NCBI GenBank assembly: GCA_020353535.1
Contig: CP070696.1
Location: forward strand, 3,336,777-3,400,276
Length of the DNA: 63,500 nucleotides
From: Spirochaetaceae bacterium
GTDB taxonomy: Bacteria > Spirochaetota > Spirochaetia > SZUA-6 > DRHE01
Direction of reading: 5' to 3'
Shown here: piece by piece, positions 24,487-33,412 of the stretch
Layout: the number at the start of each line of letters is the position of its first letter
Numbering within the stretch: the stretch's first letter is position 1
Position numbers and translations under genes: made by a program
The notes under the pieces: generated by a model
What the model saw: only the letters and a program-made list of their open reading frames with translations
What the model was told of the DNA's origin: nothing
Databases searched by the model: none

Positions 24487-27312
24487 CTACCCGTCCGTGG
24501 CGTATTCGGACCGGCAGATCTCCCGGAGCCGGCAGCCGCTGCAATCTGCAGCCCCGGAGATCCCGATGCGGTAATCCCCCTCGGAGATCCGTTTCCTCAT
24601 AGTCACGATCCGCTGCTTCACTCCCTCGATGCTTCTGCGCAGCTCCTCGGGCGTCCCCATGTTCGTCTTCGGACTCCCGAGCACGAAATGGTAACGTCTG
24701 TTTTCGAAGGAGTAATAGGCCGCCCGGGTTACGGGCAGATCGTTTTGCTCCATCAGATGGATGTAGAAGGGCATTTGCAGCGACCGGGGTTCTTCGGAAA
24801 ATAAATCCCCCCGAGCCGGCACGTGTTTTTTCTTGTAATCGATGAGGGTGTAGCCGGTCGCATTGCGGTTCAGACGGTCGATGTACCCGACCAGGACCGT
24901 ATCGGGATCCGCTGCCAGCGCTTTGAGACGAACCTCGGATCCTTCGATCCGCTCATCGGCCATGGTTTCCAGCTCCACCTCGAGAAAGGCCAGGAGCAGC
25001 TCCTCGATCCTCCGCTGGATTTCAGCTGAGATCGGTGCAAGAAGGGTGGGACGTTTCCGTTGATACCCCGAACATAGCCGGGAAACGATGCCCTTGAGAT
25101 GTCTGCGGTACTCCTCTCTCCGGCCGGAGAGCAACATTCCCTGATCGTGCGCATCATCCGCGTGTATGTTCGTGAAGAACACATCCAGGCCGCTATGCAG
25201 CAGCTGGCCGAACTCGATTGCATCGATCATGGTCGGCTCATACTCCTCCGCGCTCACCTCGAGCAGACGTTCGAAGAGGAACTGGAAGGGACAGAGACTG
25301 AAGATTTCCAGAGCCGTAGCGCTGATGCGCAGGCGATTTTCGTCATCCCACAGCCGCTGCCCGAGGACCTGTGTCAACAGTGGATCCTGCAGGATCTGCT
25401 TCGTAGTGTCGATTTCCCTGGTCCGCAGGCAGCCGATTGCCGCCGAAGCGTATCCGACGTGTTGAAGAGTGTGCAAAGGGAAGGAGTTGCCGTCGATCCA
25501 GGCCTTCCGTTCCAGCTCGTAGGCATCCGCCGGATCCAAGCCGCTCGCTTCGGCAATAGAGAGACCCTGGGTAAGAAACGCCGGCGGGGGCAGATTCGAT
25601 CTTTGGTAATCCCGTCGGGCGTAGCTGAACATGACATCGTCGCCGCTGTAGCTGTACAGCTGAAGATGTGCCGTGGAGAGCTCTCGCCGGACATCGGACA
25701 AATGCTGCTCCTCGTGAAGCTTGAGAAAGGGATAACGGCGCAGGGTATGGCTGGTTGCCGCCTGAGAGGCGTTGATCAGGTAGTGATGCTTCGGTTGCAT
25801 TCCTGCACTGACTCTGAAGGGATAGACTGAAATGCCTGGGGCGGAGCGACGGGGCACGTACAAACGCTGACTGAGGTACATCCACCAGAGGGGGAATACG
25901 GGGATTTGTCCGCGCCGTGCAGCCCCCGTGCTGTGCATCCGCCCTGCCGGTGCCACCTGACCGTATCCTGCGTCTCCGGTCGCTCGCCAGCTCGCCACCA
26001 GCTCGTCGGCCCGCTCCAGCTCATCGAGGCTGTCCATAGCGAACTGGAAGATCTTCACCTCCTCTTCATTCAGTTGGGTCAGATCGAGGAATGCCGCGCT
26101 GAAGGCGACGAGGCAGGCTTTGAGTTCGGCGAATCCGACTACGGCGGCGATATCAGAAAGATGTTGCTTCAAGGTGGAGTAAAAGCCTGATATCCGGGAA
26201 AGGGGCAGCTTGCGGGGATTTCTGTTTCTCCGCCCCGACTCGATGCTCAAAGCCCAGTTGTCCATCCCGGCCGTATTACCCGGAATTCTTCCGTCCAGGG
26301 CCAGGCGGACCAGAGCCCTGCAGAGCCTCTCCTGCTTCCAGGGGATGGAACGGCACAGGAGCAACGCCTTCATGGTCTGGAGGCTGAAACCGGTTTCTGC
26401 AGCGGAGTAGGCCTTGTAAAACAGCCTCGTCTGCGGAAACTCCGAGAGAGGCCTACCCAGGTGAAAGTCGAGGGGCAGATCAAAGAGCTCCGCCTCCTGC
26501 CTGAGAAGCGGTTCCAGTTCCCCGAGGTTTCCCACGGTAAGGATGATCTCGCTGGCATCACTTCCTCCATCCAGCAGGGCTGCCATCCGCTGAACCGTTG
26601 CCCGGATCTCCTCCGGTAGGGTTTCGAACACGCGGACGGAGCTGCCTGGCCGAATTATTCCCGGAACAGGGATCAATTCGATCCGATCGGTCAACAGATC
26701 GGCAAACTCCGAGAAGTCTTCGATGAGCTCGGGGAAAAAGAGGATATAGCTTCGATCGCCAGGAGAAAACTGGGGCCGTCCGTAGTTCGGCTCGAACAGC
26801 TGCGACTTTTGTAAAAACTCCCTATAGGTCGTGTACAGGAGCTTCAGGTCGTCTAGTTTGTCCCGGCTGAAGCGGGGCAGACGCTTTCGGACAGCCTCAA
26901 CCCTGTGCAGCACCGGGAGGAGACGTTCGAGAGGTTCCAGGAACACGTGGGGTTCCCTGGCATATCGCCGGGGGATGATCTGTCGGAGACGGGGATGGCG
27001 ACTATTTTGTTCAAGAAACTCATGAAGGAAGAGCAGTCGGACAGCCCGATTTGCGGGCCGGCCCGCTTCTGGAAAAACCAGGCAGCTTTCCTTGAATTGG
27101 TCCCAGGAAAGAAAACGATGCAAAGGGATCGATTTGCGGGAGGAAATCCGCAGGGCATGTTTACACCAGAAACGCGCGGTCAGCTCCGAAGGAAAAACGA
27201 AGCATATGTTCGGATTGTCGACATTGTTTCGAAGGGATTCGAAAGATTCCACGGCAGCGAAGCGTCTCTTCAGTTGATGAGCTTCTTCAGCAGTCCCTCG
27301 TCTTTTCGCCAC
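24487..27312 (-). CDS. addB: AddB-type nuclease subunit
   Basis: 941 residues without a Walker A motif, as expected for AddB of the alpha-type pair. The C-terminal RecB-type nuclease shows G-Y-I-D-R-L-N and L-I-D-Y-K-K-K. Four Cys fit the iron-sulfur staple of AddB: one in F-S-L-C-P-F-Q-F before the nuclease and three in C-S-G-C-R-L-R-E-I-C at the end (C-x2-C-x5-C). It partners AddA in break processing. GTG 27312 would overlap the end of era by 43 nt and lacks a ribosome-binding site; GTG 27252 is an alternative. Confidence 0.78.
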   Translation of the reverse strand: MAKRRGTAEEAHQLKRRFAAVESFESLRNNVDNPNICFVFPSELTARFWCKHALRISSRKSIPLHRFLSWDQFKESCLVFPEAGRPANRAVRLLFLHEFLEQNSRHPRLRQIIPRRYAREPHVFLEPLERLLPVLHRVEAVRKRLPRFSRDKLDDLKLLYTTYREFLQKSQLFEPNYGRPQFSPGDRSYILFFPELIEDFSEFADLLTDRIELIPVPGIIRPGSSVRVFETLPEEIRATVQRMAALLDGGSDASEIILTVGNLGELEPLLRQEAELFDLPLDFHLGRPLSEFPQTRLFYKAYSAAETGFSLQTMKALLLCRSIPWKQERLCRALVRLALDGRIPGNTAGMDNWALSIESGRRNRNPRKLPLSRISGFYSTLKQHLSDIAAVVGFAELKACLVAFSAAFLDLTQLNEEEVKIFQFAMDSLDELERADELVASWRATGDAGYGQVAPAGRMHSTGAARRGQIPVFPLWWMYLSQRLYVPRRSAPGISVYPFRVSAGMQPKHHYLINASQAATSHTLRRYPFLKLHEEQHLSDVRRELSTAHLQLYSYSGDDVMFSYARRDYQRSNLPPPAFLTQGLSIAEASGLDPADAYELERKAWIDGNSFPLHTLQHVGYASAAIGCLRTREIDTTKQILQDPLLTQVLGQRLWDDENRLRISATALEIFSLCPFQFLFERLLEVSAEEYEPTMIDAIEFGQLLHSGLDVFFTNIHADDAHDQGMLLSGRREEYRRHLKGIVSRLCSGYQRKRPTLLAPISAEIQRRIEELLLAFLEVELETMADERIEGSEVRLKALAADPDTVLVGYIDRLNRNATGYTLIDYKKKHVPARGDLFSEEPRSLQMPFYIHLMEQNDLPVTRAAYYSFENRRYHFVLGSPKTNMGTPEELRRSIEGVKQRIVTMRKRISEGDYRIGISGAADCSGCRLREICRSEYATDG

Positions 27313-28145
27313 TTGGGTCTGGTTTTTACCCGGATATCGAGTTTGACTCTATAGGGAAACAGATGATTGCACTCCTGTTCGGCTGATCGAACGATTGTCT
27401 TTATCTTTTCCCCACCCTTGCCCACGACGATCCCCTTCTGTGATTCCCGTTCCACGTAGATAAAGCCCCGTACCCAAAGATAGCGATCCCCCTCCTTCAT
27501 CTCCATGTCACTGATGTCCACGAAAAGGGAGTGGGGAACTTCCTGTCGGGTCTGGAGAATCGCTTTCTCCCGTATGATCTCGGCGATTCGGAACTCCGGA
27601 CTCTGATCCGTATAGTAGTCCTCGGGGTACATGCGTTCCCCCTCCGGTGCCCGCTCCCAGATGGTCTCCAGCAGCGCTTCCACACCCTGGCCGGTCAGCG
27701 CCGAGACTATGTGAACCGGCGCTTGATTCAGCGATGCGCTCAGTTCGGTCCGCACTTCCTCTACGTGCCCTTCGGCGATGTCGATCTTGTTCAAGGCCAC
27801 AATCAGCTTATTTTCATAGCTTCGCAGAAGCTCGATCAGGGCCCGTTCTTCATCCCCCGGAGCTCGGGTCACGTCGATCAGGTAGAGAACGATTTCCACC
27901 TCGGAGAGGGTCATAGTGGCCAGCTCTTTGAGATGAAGATTTATTTTTTTATCCGACAGATGAAATCCCGGCGTGTCCACAAACACCAGCTGCCCGGGCT
28001 CCCCTGAGTATATTCCCCGAACCCGGTTACGCGTGGTTTGAGGAACCGGAGAGATAATGGATACCTTGTGTCCGCAGATCCGATTGATCAGGGTCGATTT
28101 TCCGCAAGAGGGTCTGCCGACAAGACCGACAAAAGCTGCCTTCAC
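27270..28145 (-). CDS. era: GTPase Era
   Basis: 291 residues from GTG 28145. Era binds GTP and the 3' end of 16S rRNA during small-subunit assembly. G1 is G-R-P-S-C-G-K-S-T, G2 lies in P-Q-T-T-R-N-R, G3 is D-T-P-G-F-H, G4 is N-K-I-D, and the C-terminal KH domain carries V-G-K-G-G-E-K-I-K. An in-frame TTG at 28193 is the -35 box of a near-consensus promoter, so the later GTG, which matches where other Era proteins start, is chosen. It heads the era-addB-addA operon. Confidence 0.9.
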   Translation of the reverse strand: MKAAFVGLVGRPSCGKSTLINRICGHKVSIISPVPQTTRNRVRGIYSGEPGQLVFVDTPGFHLSDKKINLHLKELATMTLSEVEIVLYLIDVTRAPGDEERALIELLRSYENKLIVALNKIDIAEGHVEEVRTELSASLNQAPVHIVSALTGQGVEALLETIWERAPEGERMYPEDYYTDQSPEFRIAEIIREKAILQTRQEVPHSLFVDISDMEMKEGDRYLWVRGFIYVERESQKGIVVGKGGEKIKTIVRSAEQECNHLFPYRVKLDIRVKTRPKWRKDEGLLKKLIN

Positions 28146-28164
28146 GTAAGTGATACCGGCTTGA

Positions 28165-28193
28165 ATATTAGAAGGTAAATCACTAATTTTCAA
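28165..28193 (-). promoter_or_regulatory. Promoter of era-addB-addA
   Basis: On the minus strand TTGAAA (plus 28188-28193), 17 nt and TAATAT (plus 28165-28170). The start codon GTG 28145 lies 19 nt after the -10 box, giving a leader of about 12 nt. Confidence 0.5.
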
Positions 28194-28277
28194 GAAACCG
28201 GCACGACTTTCGTTCCTGGCAGGATAGGTGATCCACTGAGGCGGAGATCGTGTCGAAAATCCAGCGAGGTATGTGGC

Positions 28278-29282
28278 TTGCTCCGAGTTCTGCGCAATGG
28301 CCTTCTTGCAGGCATCCTGGGTGTGGTCCTCCTATCTTGTCAGGTCCCCATTCACCGCCAAACCCGCTTTTCCATGTCCACGACGCTCACGGTGTTGGTG
28401 TCCGCAGCACGAGATCCGGACTGGCAGGGGCTGTTTGATTTTGTGGACAGGAAGGCTTGGCAGTTCGATCACAGGCAGGAGGGCAGCCCGATCAGCCGCT
28501 TGAACCGGGACCGGGGGGGGAATCCGCCGGAGGAGGTGCTGCGGGTGTTGGCCATCGCCCAGAGTGTGGCAGGTGCAAGCGGCGGGGCCTTTGATCCTAC
28601 CATCCTGCCGCTGACCCGGTTGTGGTCCTTCGATACTGGAGGAGTATTGCCCGCGGAGCAGCAGATCGAACACACACGCCGGCAAGTGGATTACTCGAAA
28701 GCCGTCCTCGCTGGGGACGGAACGGTGACCCTTGCGGAGGAAGCGGTTATCGACCTGGGAGGGATCGCCAAGGGCGCAGTGGTCGATCTGATCGCCGATC
28801 ATTTGGACGGTCTTGGATACGAGGATTTTCTCATTGACGCGGGGGGGGACATCCTCGTCTCCGGTTTGAAGCAGGGGCGGAATCCCTGGCGGATCGCCAT
28901 CCGCCATCCCCGTGACAGCCAGGCCGTCCTGGGCGTTCTGGATGTCGGAGAGAAGGGTAGCCGGATTGCCGTGGTGACCTCGGGGGATTACGAGCGATAT
29001 TTCGAAAGTGACGGCAGACGCTACCATCACATTCTTGATCCCCGCAGCGGCTATCCCGCCGGCGAGCTCGTCTCGGTGACGATCATCGCCCCTGAGTGCA
29101 CGCTCGCCGATGCCCTGTCCACCGCCGTGTTCGTTCTGGGGCCCGGAGAAGGGATGGACCTGCTGGCAAAGTACCCCGGCAGCGAAGGGCTGCTTATAGC
29201 TGAACGGGAGGGGAAGCTGATCGCCTGGAAGACGTCTGGTTTCCCTGGAGAGCTGGATGCCCTCGATTACGTCACAAAATGA
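28278..29282 (+). CDS. apbE: FAD:protein FMN transferase (ApbE family), lipoprotein
   Basis: 334 residues. The signal peptide ends in V-V-L-L-S-C (Cys21), so it is a lipoprotein on the outer face of the inner membrane. ApbE enzymes attach FMN to threonine in exported subunits of Na+-pumping or Rnf complexes. Family motifs include G-A-F-D-P-T, L-G-G-I-A-K-G, D-A-G-G-D-I, H-H-I-L-D-P-R-S-G-Y-P and A-D-A-L-S-T-A. No flavinylated target gene is in the window. TTG 28278 is the start; it is divergent from era and converges on the MTA phosphorylase gene. Confidence 0.85.
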   Translation: MLRVLRNGLLAGILGVVLLSCQVPIHRQTRFSMSTTLTVLVSAARDPDWQGLFDFVDRKAWQFDHRQEGSPISRLNRDRGGNPPEEVLRVLAIAQSVAGASGGAFDPTILPLTRLWSFDTGGVLPAEQQIEHTRRQVDYSKAVLAGDGTVTLAEEAVIDLGGIAKGAVVDLIADHLDGLGYEDFLIDAGGDILVSGLKQGRNPWRIAIRHPRDSQAVLGVLDVGEKGSRIAVVTSGDYERYFESDGRRYHHILDPRSGYPAGELVSVTIIAPECTLADALSTAVFVLGPGEGMDLLAKYPGSEGLLIAEREGKLIAWKTSGFPGELDALDYVTK

Positions 29283-29294
29283 ACGCAGGAGCCT

Positions 29295-30167
29295 CTATTT
29301 CTGCAGATCCTTCCAGTATTTTCCGTACAGAGTCCAGAGCCTGCGCTGAGTCTCATATGGAACCAGGGCCGGATCGGTAACGAACACTCCCGCTGCTGCG
29401 CTATGGCAGCTGCAGCTTTCCCGGGAGCTTAGTGCGGAGGCGATCGAGGGGATCACCTTTTGGACGGCCTTGGTGTTCTCATTCATCACTTTGAGGATCA
29501 TCTCAACGCTGACGCTCTCCTCCGTCTCCCTCCAGCAGTCGTAATCGGTCACCATGGCCACGACGGCCAGACAGATTTCGGCTTCCCGGGCCAGTTTGGC
29601 TTCTGGAAGGGCGGTCATGCCAATCAGGTCAGCCTCCCAGCTGCGGTAAAGAAAAGATTCCGCCCGCGTGGAGAACAGTGGACCTTCCATGGTTACAAGC
29701 GTGCCCCGGTCGTGGAACGGATGGGAGCCGTTTTTCAGAATAGCGGCGATGATCTCCCGCATTCCCGAACAGAATGGCTCGGCAAATGGGACGTGACCCA
29801 CCAGACCGTCCCCGAAGTAGCTCAAGTCCCGATTTCGGGTGCGGTCGATCAGTTGATCGCAGAGGACGAAATCCCCCGGCTTGATCTCTTCCCGCAGCGA
29901 ACCCACCGCACTGATCGAGAGGATCTGTTCGACTCCCAAAGATTTAAGGGCCCAGATATTGGCCTTGGAAGGAACCTCCGTCGGTAGGATCCGATGGCCC
30001 TTGCCGTGTCGAGGCAGAAAGGCGACGGTCTGTTCTCCCACCCGCATGATGGAGATCAGGTCGGAGGGCAAGCCGAAGGGAGTAGGCACGTCGATTGTCG
30101 CGATCAGTTCCGCTCCCTCCAGCTTATACAGCCCGCTTCCTCCGATCACGGCCATTGGCGTCTTCAT
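29295..30167 (-). CDS. S-methyl-5'-thioadenosine phosphorylase (MTAP/PNP family)
   Basis: About 290 residues. It splits methylthioadenosine (or a related purine nucleoside) with phosphate to start methionine salvage. Signatures are I-G-G-S-G-L-Y, F-L-P-R-H-G-K-G-H, S-A-V-G-S-L-R-E, V-T-M-E-G-P-L-F-S-T-R-A-E, and A-M-V-T-D-Y-D-C-W. The H-G-x-G-H and the T-D-Y-D-C-W favour MTAP over inosine/guanosine phosphorylase, though substrate range cannot be proven by eye. ATG 30167 has GAGGAG about 11 nt upstream. Confidence 0.85.
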   Translation of the reverse strand: MKTPMAVIGGSGLYKLEGAELIATIDVPTPFGLPSDLISIMRVGEQTVAFLPRHGKGHRILPTEVPSKANIWALKSLGVEQILSISAVGSLREEIKPGDFVLCDQLIDRTRNRDLSYFGDGLVGHVPFAEPFCSGMREIIAAILKNGSHPFHDRGTLVTMEGPLFSTRAESFLYRSWEADLIGMTALPEAKLAREAEICLAVVAMVTDYDCWRETEESVSVEMILKVMNENTKAVQKVIPSIASALSSRESCSCHSAAAGVFVTDPALVPYETQRRLWTLYGKYWKDLQK

Positions 30168-30306
30168 AATTGCCTTACTCCTCATTTCGTTGAGATAGTA
30201 TTGAGCTATGGGGATGCGCTTCCAGAGATTGTAAACCGCCGACGGGCCGCCTAGCAATGCCCGAATGGGCCTTTATCGCCTCCTGCCGCCGGCACAGCGC
30301 TTTTTG

Positions 30307-30335
30307 TTGAAAATTCCTCCCGGTTTCACTATATT
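30307..30335 (+). promoter_or_regulatory. Promoter of clpP, leaderless geometry
   Basis: TTGAAA (30307-30312), 17 nt and TATATT (30330-30335). ATG 30343 begins 8 nt after the -10 box and no Shine-Dalgarno is present, so the message probably begins at the start codon. Confidence 0.5.
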
Positions 30336-30342
30336 CTGGCCT

Positions 30343-30954
30343 ATGATGGACAAAAATCGATACTACCTGTCCCGCTTTCAGGAAGAAGAAGAGCAGGGCG
30401 AAAACAGAAAACCTGAATCCAATCTGATCGAAAAGATCTTGAAAACCCGCAATATTCTGCTGTCCGGGGAGATAAATAAAATCCTGGGCGAGCGGATCAT
30501 CCGCCAGCTGATCCTGCTGGAGGATCAGGGGGATGATCCGATAAAGGTGTTCATCGACTCCCCGGGTGGGGATGCGGATGCGGGATTTGCGATTTTTGAT
30601 ATGATGCGTTTCATCAAACCCGAAGTCGTCATTATAGGTATGGGACTGGTGGCCAGCGCAGCGGCGATAATCCTGCTGGCTGCACCCAAGGAGCGGCGAA
30701 TCGCTCTGCCCAACTCCCACTACCTGATTCACCAACCTCTGAGCGGCATGCGAGGGGTGGCCACGGAGATCGAAATTCACGCAAAAGAGCTGGATAAACT
30801 GCGCAGAAAGATCAACAAGCTCATCGCGGAGGAAACCGGCCAGAAGCTCGAAAAGGTGGAGAAGGACACAGACCGGGATTACTGGATGAACGCAGACGAA
30901 GCCCTGGACTACGGGCTCGTTTCGAGGATCATCAGCAACCGGGACGAGCTGTAG
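30343..30954 (+). CDS. clpP: ClpP-family serine protease
   Basis: 203 residues. ClpP forms the tetradecameric barrel that degrades proteins fed by ClpA/ClpX-type unfoldases. The triad is Ser105 (V-A-S-A-A-A), His130 (Y-L-I-H-Q-P) and Asp179 (T-D-R-D-Y). The nucleophile turn lacks the usual A-S-M-G of the main ClpP, and an N-terminal Glu-rich stretch is present, so this may be a second, divergent ClpP; spirochaetes often have two. No clpX or tig gene adjoins it. The upstream in-frame stretch 30265-30342 is excluded because it contains the promoter. Confidence 0.88.
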   Translation: MMDKNRYYLSRFQEEEEQGENRKPESNLIEKILKTRNILLSGEINKILGERIIRQLILLEDQGDDPIKVFIDSPGGDADAGFAIFDMMRFIKPEVVIIGMGLVASAAAIILLAAPKERRIALPNSHYLIHQPLSGMRGVATEIEIHAKELDKLRRKINKLIAEETGQKLEKVEKDTDRDYWMNADEALDYGLVSRIISNRDEL

Positions 30955-30998
30955 CCGTTCGAGCCTTCACCGAGGCGATCAGCAATCCTCTCGTTTTG

Positions 30999-32078
30999 AT
31001 GTCGAGAAAGACGGTTCCGGTCTTTTTTATCATTTTTTGTCTGTCCCTCCTCTCCTGCGGGGAAGGCATAGTAGTTGTCAGCTATAACGTAGAGAATCTC
31101 TTCGATGACCGGGTGGACGGTCGGGAATACCCTGAGTACCGCGGCGAGAACTGGAATCCGGAATTGTACCGGCGGAAGCTGGCCGTGGTTGCCCGTGCCG
31201 TCAAGGCCGTCTCCGTCCGCGGACCGGATATCCTCTGTTTACAGGAGATCGAGAGCCGGGCTGCCCTGCGGGAGCTGCGGGACCGCCATCTCAAAGGCCG
31301 CGGATACCGCTACCTGGTATTCGTGCCCCAGGAGGGAGTGGCTACGACCGTAGCCTGTCTGAGCCGGCTTCCCGTCGTGCATACCTACGTCTATGGGGTC
31401 GGAAGCTTCGATGGGATCCCTCTGCGGCACATCCTGGAAATACAGGTGGAGCACGAGGGATCGATCCTCTATCTGTTCAACAGTCACTGGAAATCAAAAA
31501 CCGGTGGGGTGGAACACACAGCGGAAGCCCGCAGGCGGGCGGCGGAAGTCCTGGCGGAGCGAGTCCGGAAGATTCTTCAGACGGCTCCGGAGGCGGATCT
31601 GCTGATTGTGGGAGATCTGAATGAGAATCTGGAGGAGTACGATCTGGCCGGCAATCGCTATCCTACCGGGACGGTTCCGTTTGGGAGCCTTGAAGCCGGC
31701 GGCCGGCGACCCGGCCAATTGCGGTACTCCGGCAGCGAAGAGCTGAACGCCCTGTTCCTCACAGCGATCCAGGAGCAAGCCGGCCTGCGGCAGGATCGGG
31801 TTGTGATGTACGAGCCCTGGTACGAGATTCCCACGGAACAGCGGGGAAGCTGCGTATATCAAGGGCAGTGGCAGACACCGGATCGCATTCTCCTGTCCGC
31901 CGGCTTGTTCGACGAGGAGGGATTCACCTATTCCCCGAGGAGCTTCGGGGTGGTAAAGGCCGGATTTCTGCTGGATCCGGACAGCGGCTTTCCACGGCGC
32001 TGGCGACCGAACGGGCGAGGTGCCGAAAGCGGCACCTCGGATCACCTGCCCCTTCGCCTCACCATCACCCCGCGCTGA
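30999..32078 (+). CDS. Endonuclease/exonuclease/phosphatase-fold lipoprotein
   Basis: 359 residues. The signal peptide ends in L-S-L-L-S-C (Cys20), so it is membrane-anchored outside the cytoplasm. The DNase I-like fold is shown by S-Y-N-V-E-N-L-F, L-C-L-Q-E-I-E-S (metal Glu), F-N-S-H-W-K-S-K, I-V-G-D-L-N-E-N and the final T-S-D-H-L-P-L catalytic Asp-His. It may cleave extracellular DNA or phosphoesters. Near the end (32016-32039) the coding DNA forms a perfect 10-bp hairpin. ATG 30999 lacks a strong ribosome-binding site. Confidence 0.75.
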   Translation: MSRKTVPVFFIIFCLSLLSCGEGIVVVSYNVENLFDDRVDGREYPEYRGENWNPELYRRKLAVVARAVKAVSVRGPDILCLQEIESRAALRELRDRHLKGRGYRYLVFVPQEGVATTVACLSRLPVVHTYVYGVGSFDGIPLRHILEIQVEHEGSILYLFNSHWKSKTGGVEHTAEARRRAAEVLAERVRKILQTAPEADLLIVGDLNENLEEYDLAGNRYPTGTVPFGSLEAGGRRPGQLRYSGSEELNALFLTAIQEQAGLRQDRVVMYEPWYEIPTEQRGSCVYQGQWQTPDRILLSAGLFDEEGFTYSPRSFGVVKAGFLLDPDSGFPRRWRPNGRGAESGTSDHLPLRLTITPR

Positions 32079-32087
32079 TCCGCTCTC

Positions 32088-32116
32088 TTGAGACGATGGG
32101 GGCTTATCAGTACACT
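32088..32116 (+). promoter_or_regulatory. Candidate promoter of argJ, leaderless geometry
   Basis: TTGAGA (32088-32093), 17 nt and TACACT (32111-32116) end 8 nt before ATG 32125, which has no Shine-Dalgarno. Confidence 0.35.
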
Positions 32117-32124
32117 GGGGCTCT

Positions 32125-33399
32125 ATGGCCATCTTTCAGTCCGAGGAACAGTACATCGGGGAGCTGAAGAGGCGATCCGGCCTCCCGCAGGGATTCTCGG
32201 TCGCCACCACCACCCTCGATTTCGTGTCGCGGGAAAGAGAACAGGAGCTCACAATGAATCTGGCGCTGCTGCTGCTCGACCAACCCAGTGACCGCTTCGC
32301 GGGAGTTTTTACAAGCAATCGTTTCTGCGGAGGCCCGATCGTGATCGGCCGCCGGCGCATCCGGGAGAAGCAGCTGAGGGCCGTTCTGATCAACAACCGA
32401 GTGGCCAACGTCGGAGCTCCCGGAGGCGTGGAGGATGCCCGGAAGCTCTGCGACACCCTGGGTGGATTGATCGGGGAGGCGGGCGAGCGGATCATGCCGG
32501 CCTCAACGGGCATCATCGGCTGGAGACTCCCGGTCGCGGAGATGACAGCCGCCCTCCCGAAGTTGATCGACGGGCTTCGCAAGGACAGCGCACTGCCCGT
32601 GGCCCGGGCCATCATGACCACCGACTCCTACCCCAAGCTTCACCGGGAAGATCTCGGACAGGGCAGCATTGTGGGTGTGGCAAAGGGTGCCGGCATGATC
32701 GAACCCCATATGGGAACCCTGCTGGTCTTCCTCCTGACGGATCTGAGCATGGATCGGAATGAGCTGGATCGCTGCCTGAGAAGCTGTGTCGAATCTACTT
32801 TCAACAGGATCTCCGTGGATGGGGATCAGAGTACCAGCGATATGGCCCTGCTGTTCAGCTCAGGCCGAAAACCGGCGGTGTCAGAAGATAGCTTTCGGGA
32901 AGCTCTGGAAATGGTCTGCTCCCGCCTGGCCGAAGATGTGGTCCGCAACGGTGAAGGGGTAGGGCACGTGATTCGGATTTGCCTGCAAGGAGCCCCGGAT
33001 CCGAACACCGCCGCGGCTGCCGCAAAGGCGGTGGTCAACTCTCCACTGGTTAAGACGGCTGTGTTCGGAAACGATCCGAACGTGGGTCGAATCGTCTCCG
33101 CCCTCGGGGATTTTGCCGATGCGGCCCGCTTCCACCTCGATTTGAATAGGCTGAGGGTAAGCATGGGAGGTGTGGAGATATTCGCAGGCGGCTGTTTTCT
33201 TCTGGACACCGAAAAGGAGGCGCGCCTGAACAGCTATCTTAAAGAAAGCGCCCTTGATGCGCTCAAAAAGGGATTTCCCGAACACGATCGACAGGTCCTC
33301 CTGGAGGTCGATCTTGGTGCCGGAGACGCGCGCGCCGAGGTGCTCGGTGCGGACCTCTCCTACCAGTATGTAAAAGAAAACGCCGATTACAGGAGCTGA
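32125..33399 (+). CDS. argJ: Glutamate/ornithine N-acetyltransferase
   Basis: 424 residues. ArgJ recycles the acetyl group in arginine biosynthesis and cleaves itself before a catalytic Thr. Here the Thr is residue 198 in E-P-H-M-G-T-L-L, so the cleavage site would be Gly-Thr instead of the usual Ala-Thr. Other motifs are M-P-A-S-T-G-I-I-G, A-I-M-T-T-D-S-Y-P-K, G-V-A-K-G-A-G-M-I and F-N-R-I-S-V-D-G-D-Q-S-T. The N-terminal G-N-A-N-A-C region reads R-V-A-N-V-G-A-P. No other arg genes adjoin it. It ends 13 nt before the MoxR gene. Confidence 0.87.
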   Translation: MAIFQSEEQYIGELKRRSGLPQGFSVATTTLDFVSREREQELTMNLALLLLDQPSDRFAGVFTSNRFCGGPIVIGRRRIREKQLRAVLINNRVANVGAPGGVEDARKLCDTLGGLIGEAGERIMPASTGIIGWRLPVAEMTAALPKLIDGLRKDSALPVARAIMTTDSYPKLHREDLGQGSIVGVAKGAGMIEPHMGTLLVFLLTDLSMDRNELDRCLRSCVESTFNRISVDGDQSTSDMALLFSSGRKPAVSEDSFREALEMVCSRLAEDVVRNGEGVGHVIRICLQGAPDPNTAAAAAKAVVNSPLVKTAVFGNDPNVGRIVSALGDFADAARFHLDLNRLRVSMGGVEIFAGGCFLLDTEKEARLNSYLKESALDALKKGFPEHDRQVLLEVDLGAGDARAEVLGADLSYQYVKENADYRS

Positions 33400-33412
33400 A
33401 GGTGACGCAACG

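Noticed and set aside
30265..30342. In-frame extension upstream of clpP
   Set aside because: It contains the TTGAAA-N17-TATATT promoter, and the ClpP family starts near 30343.
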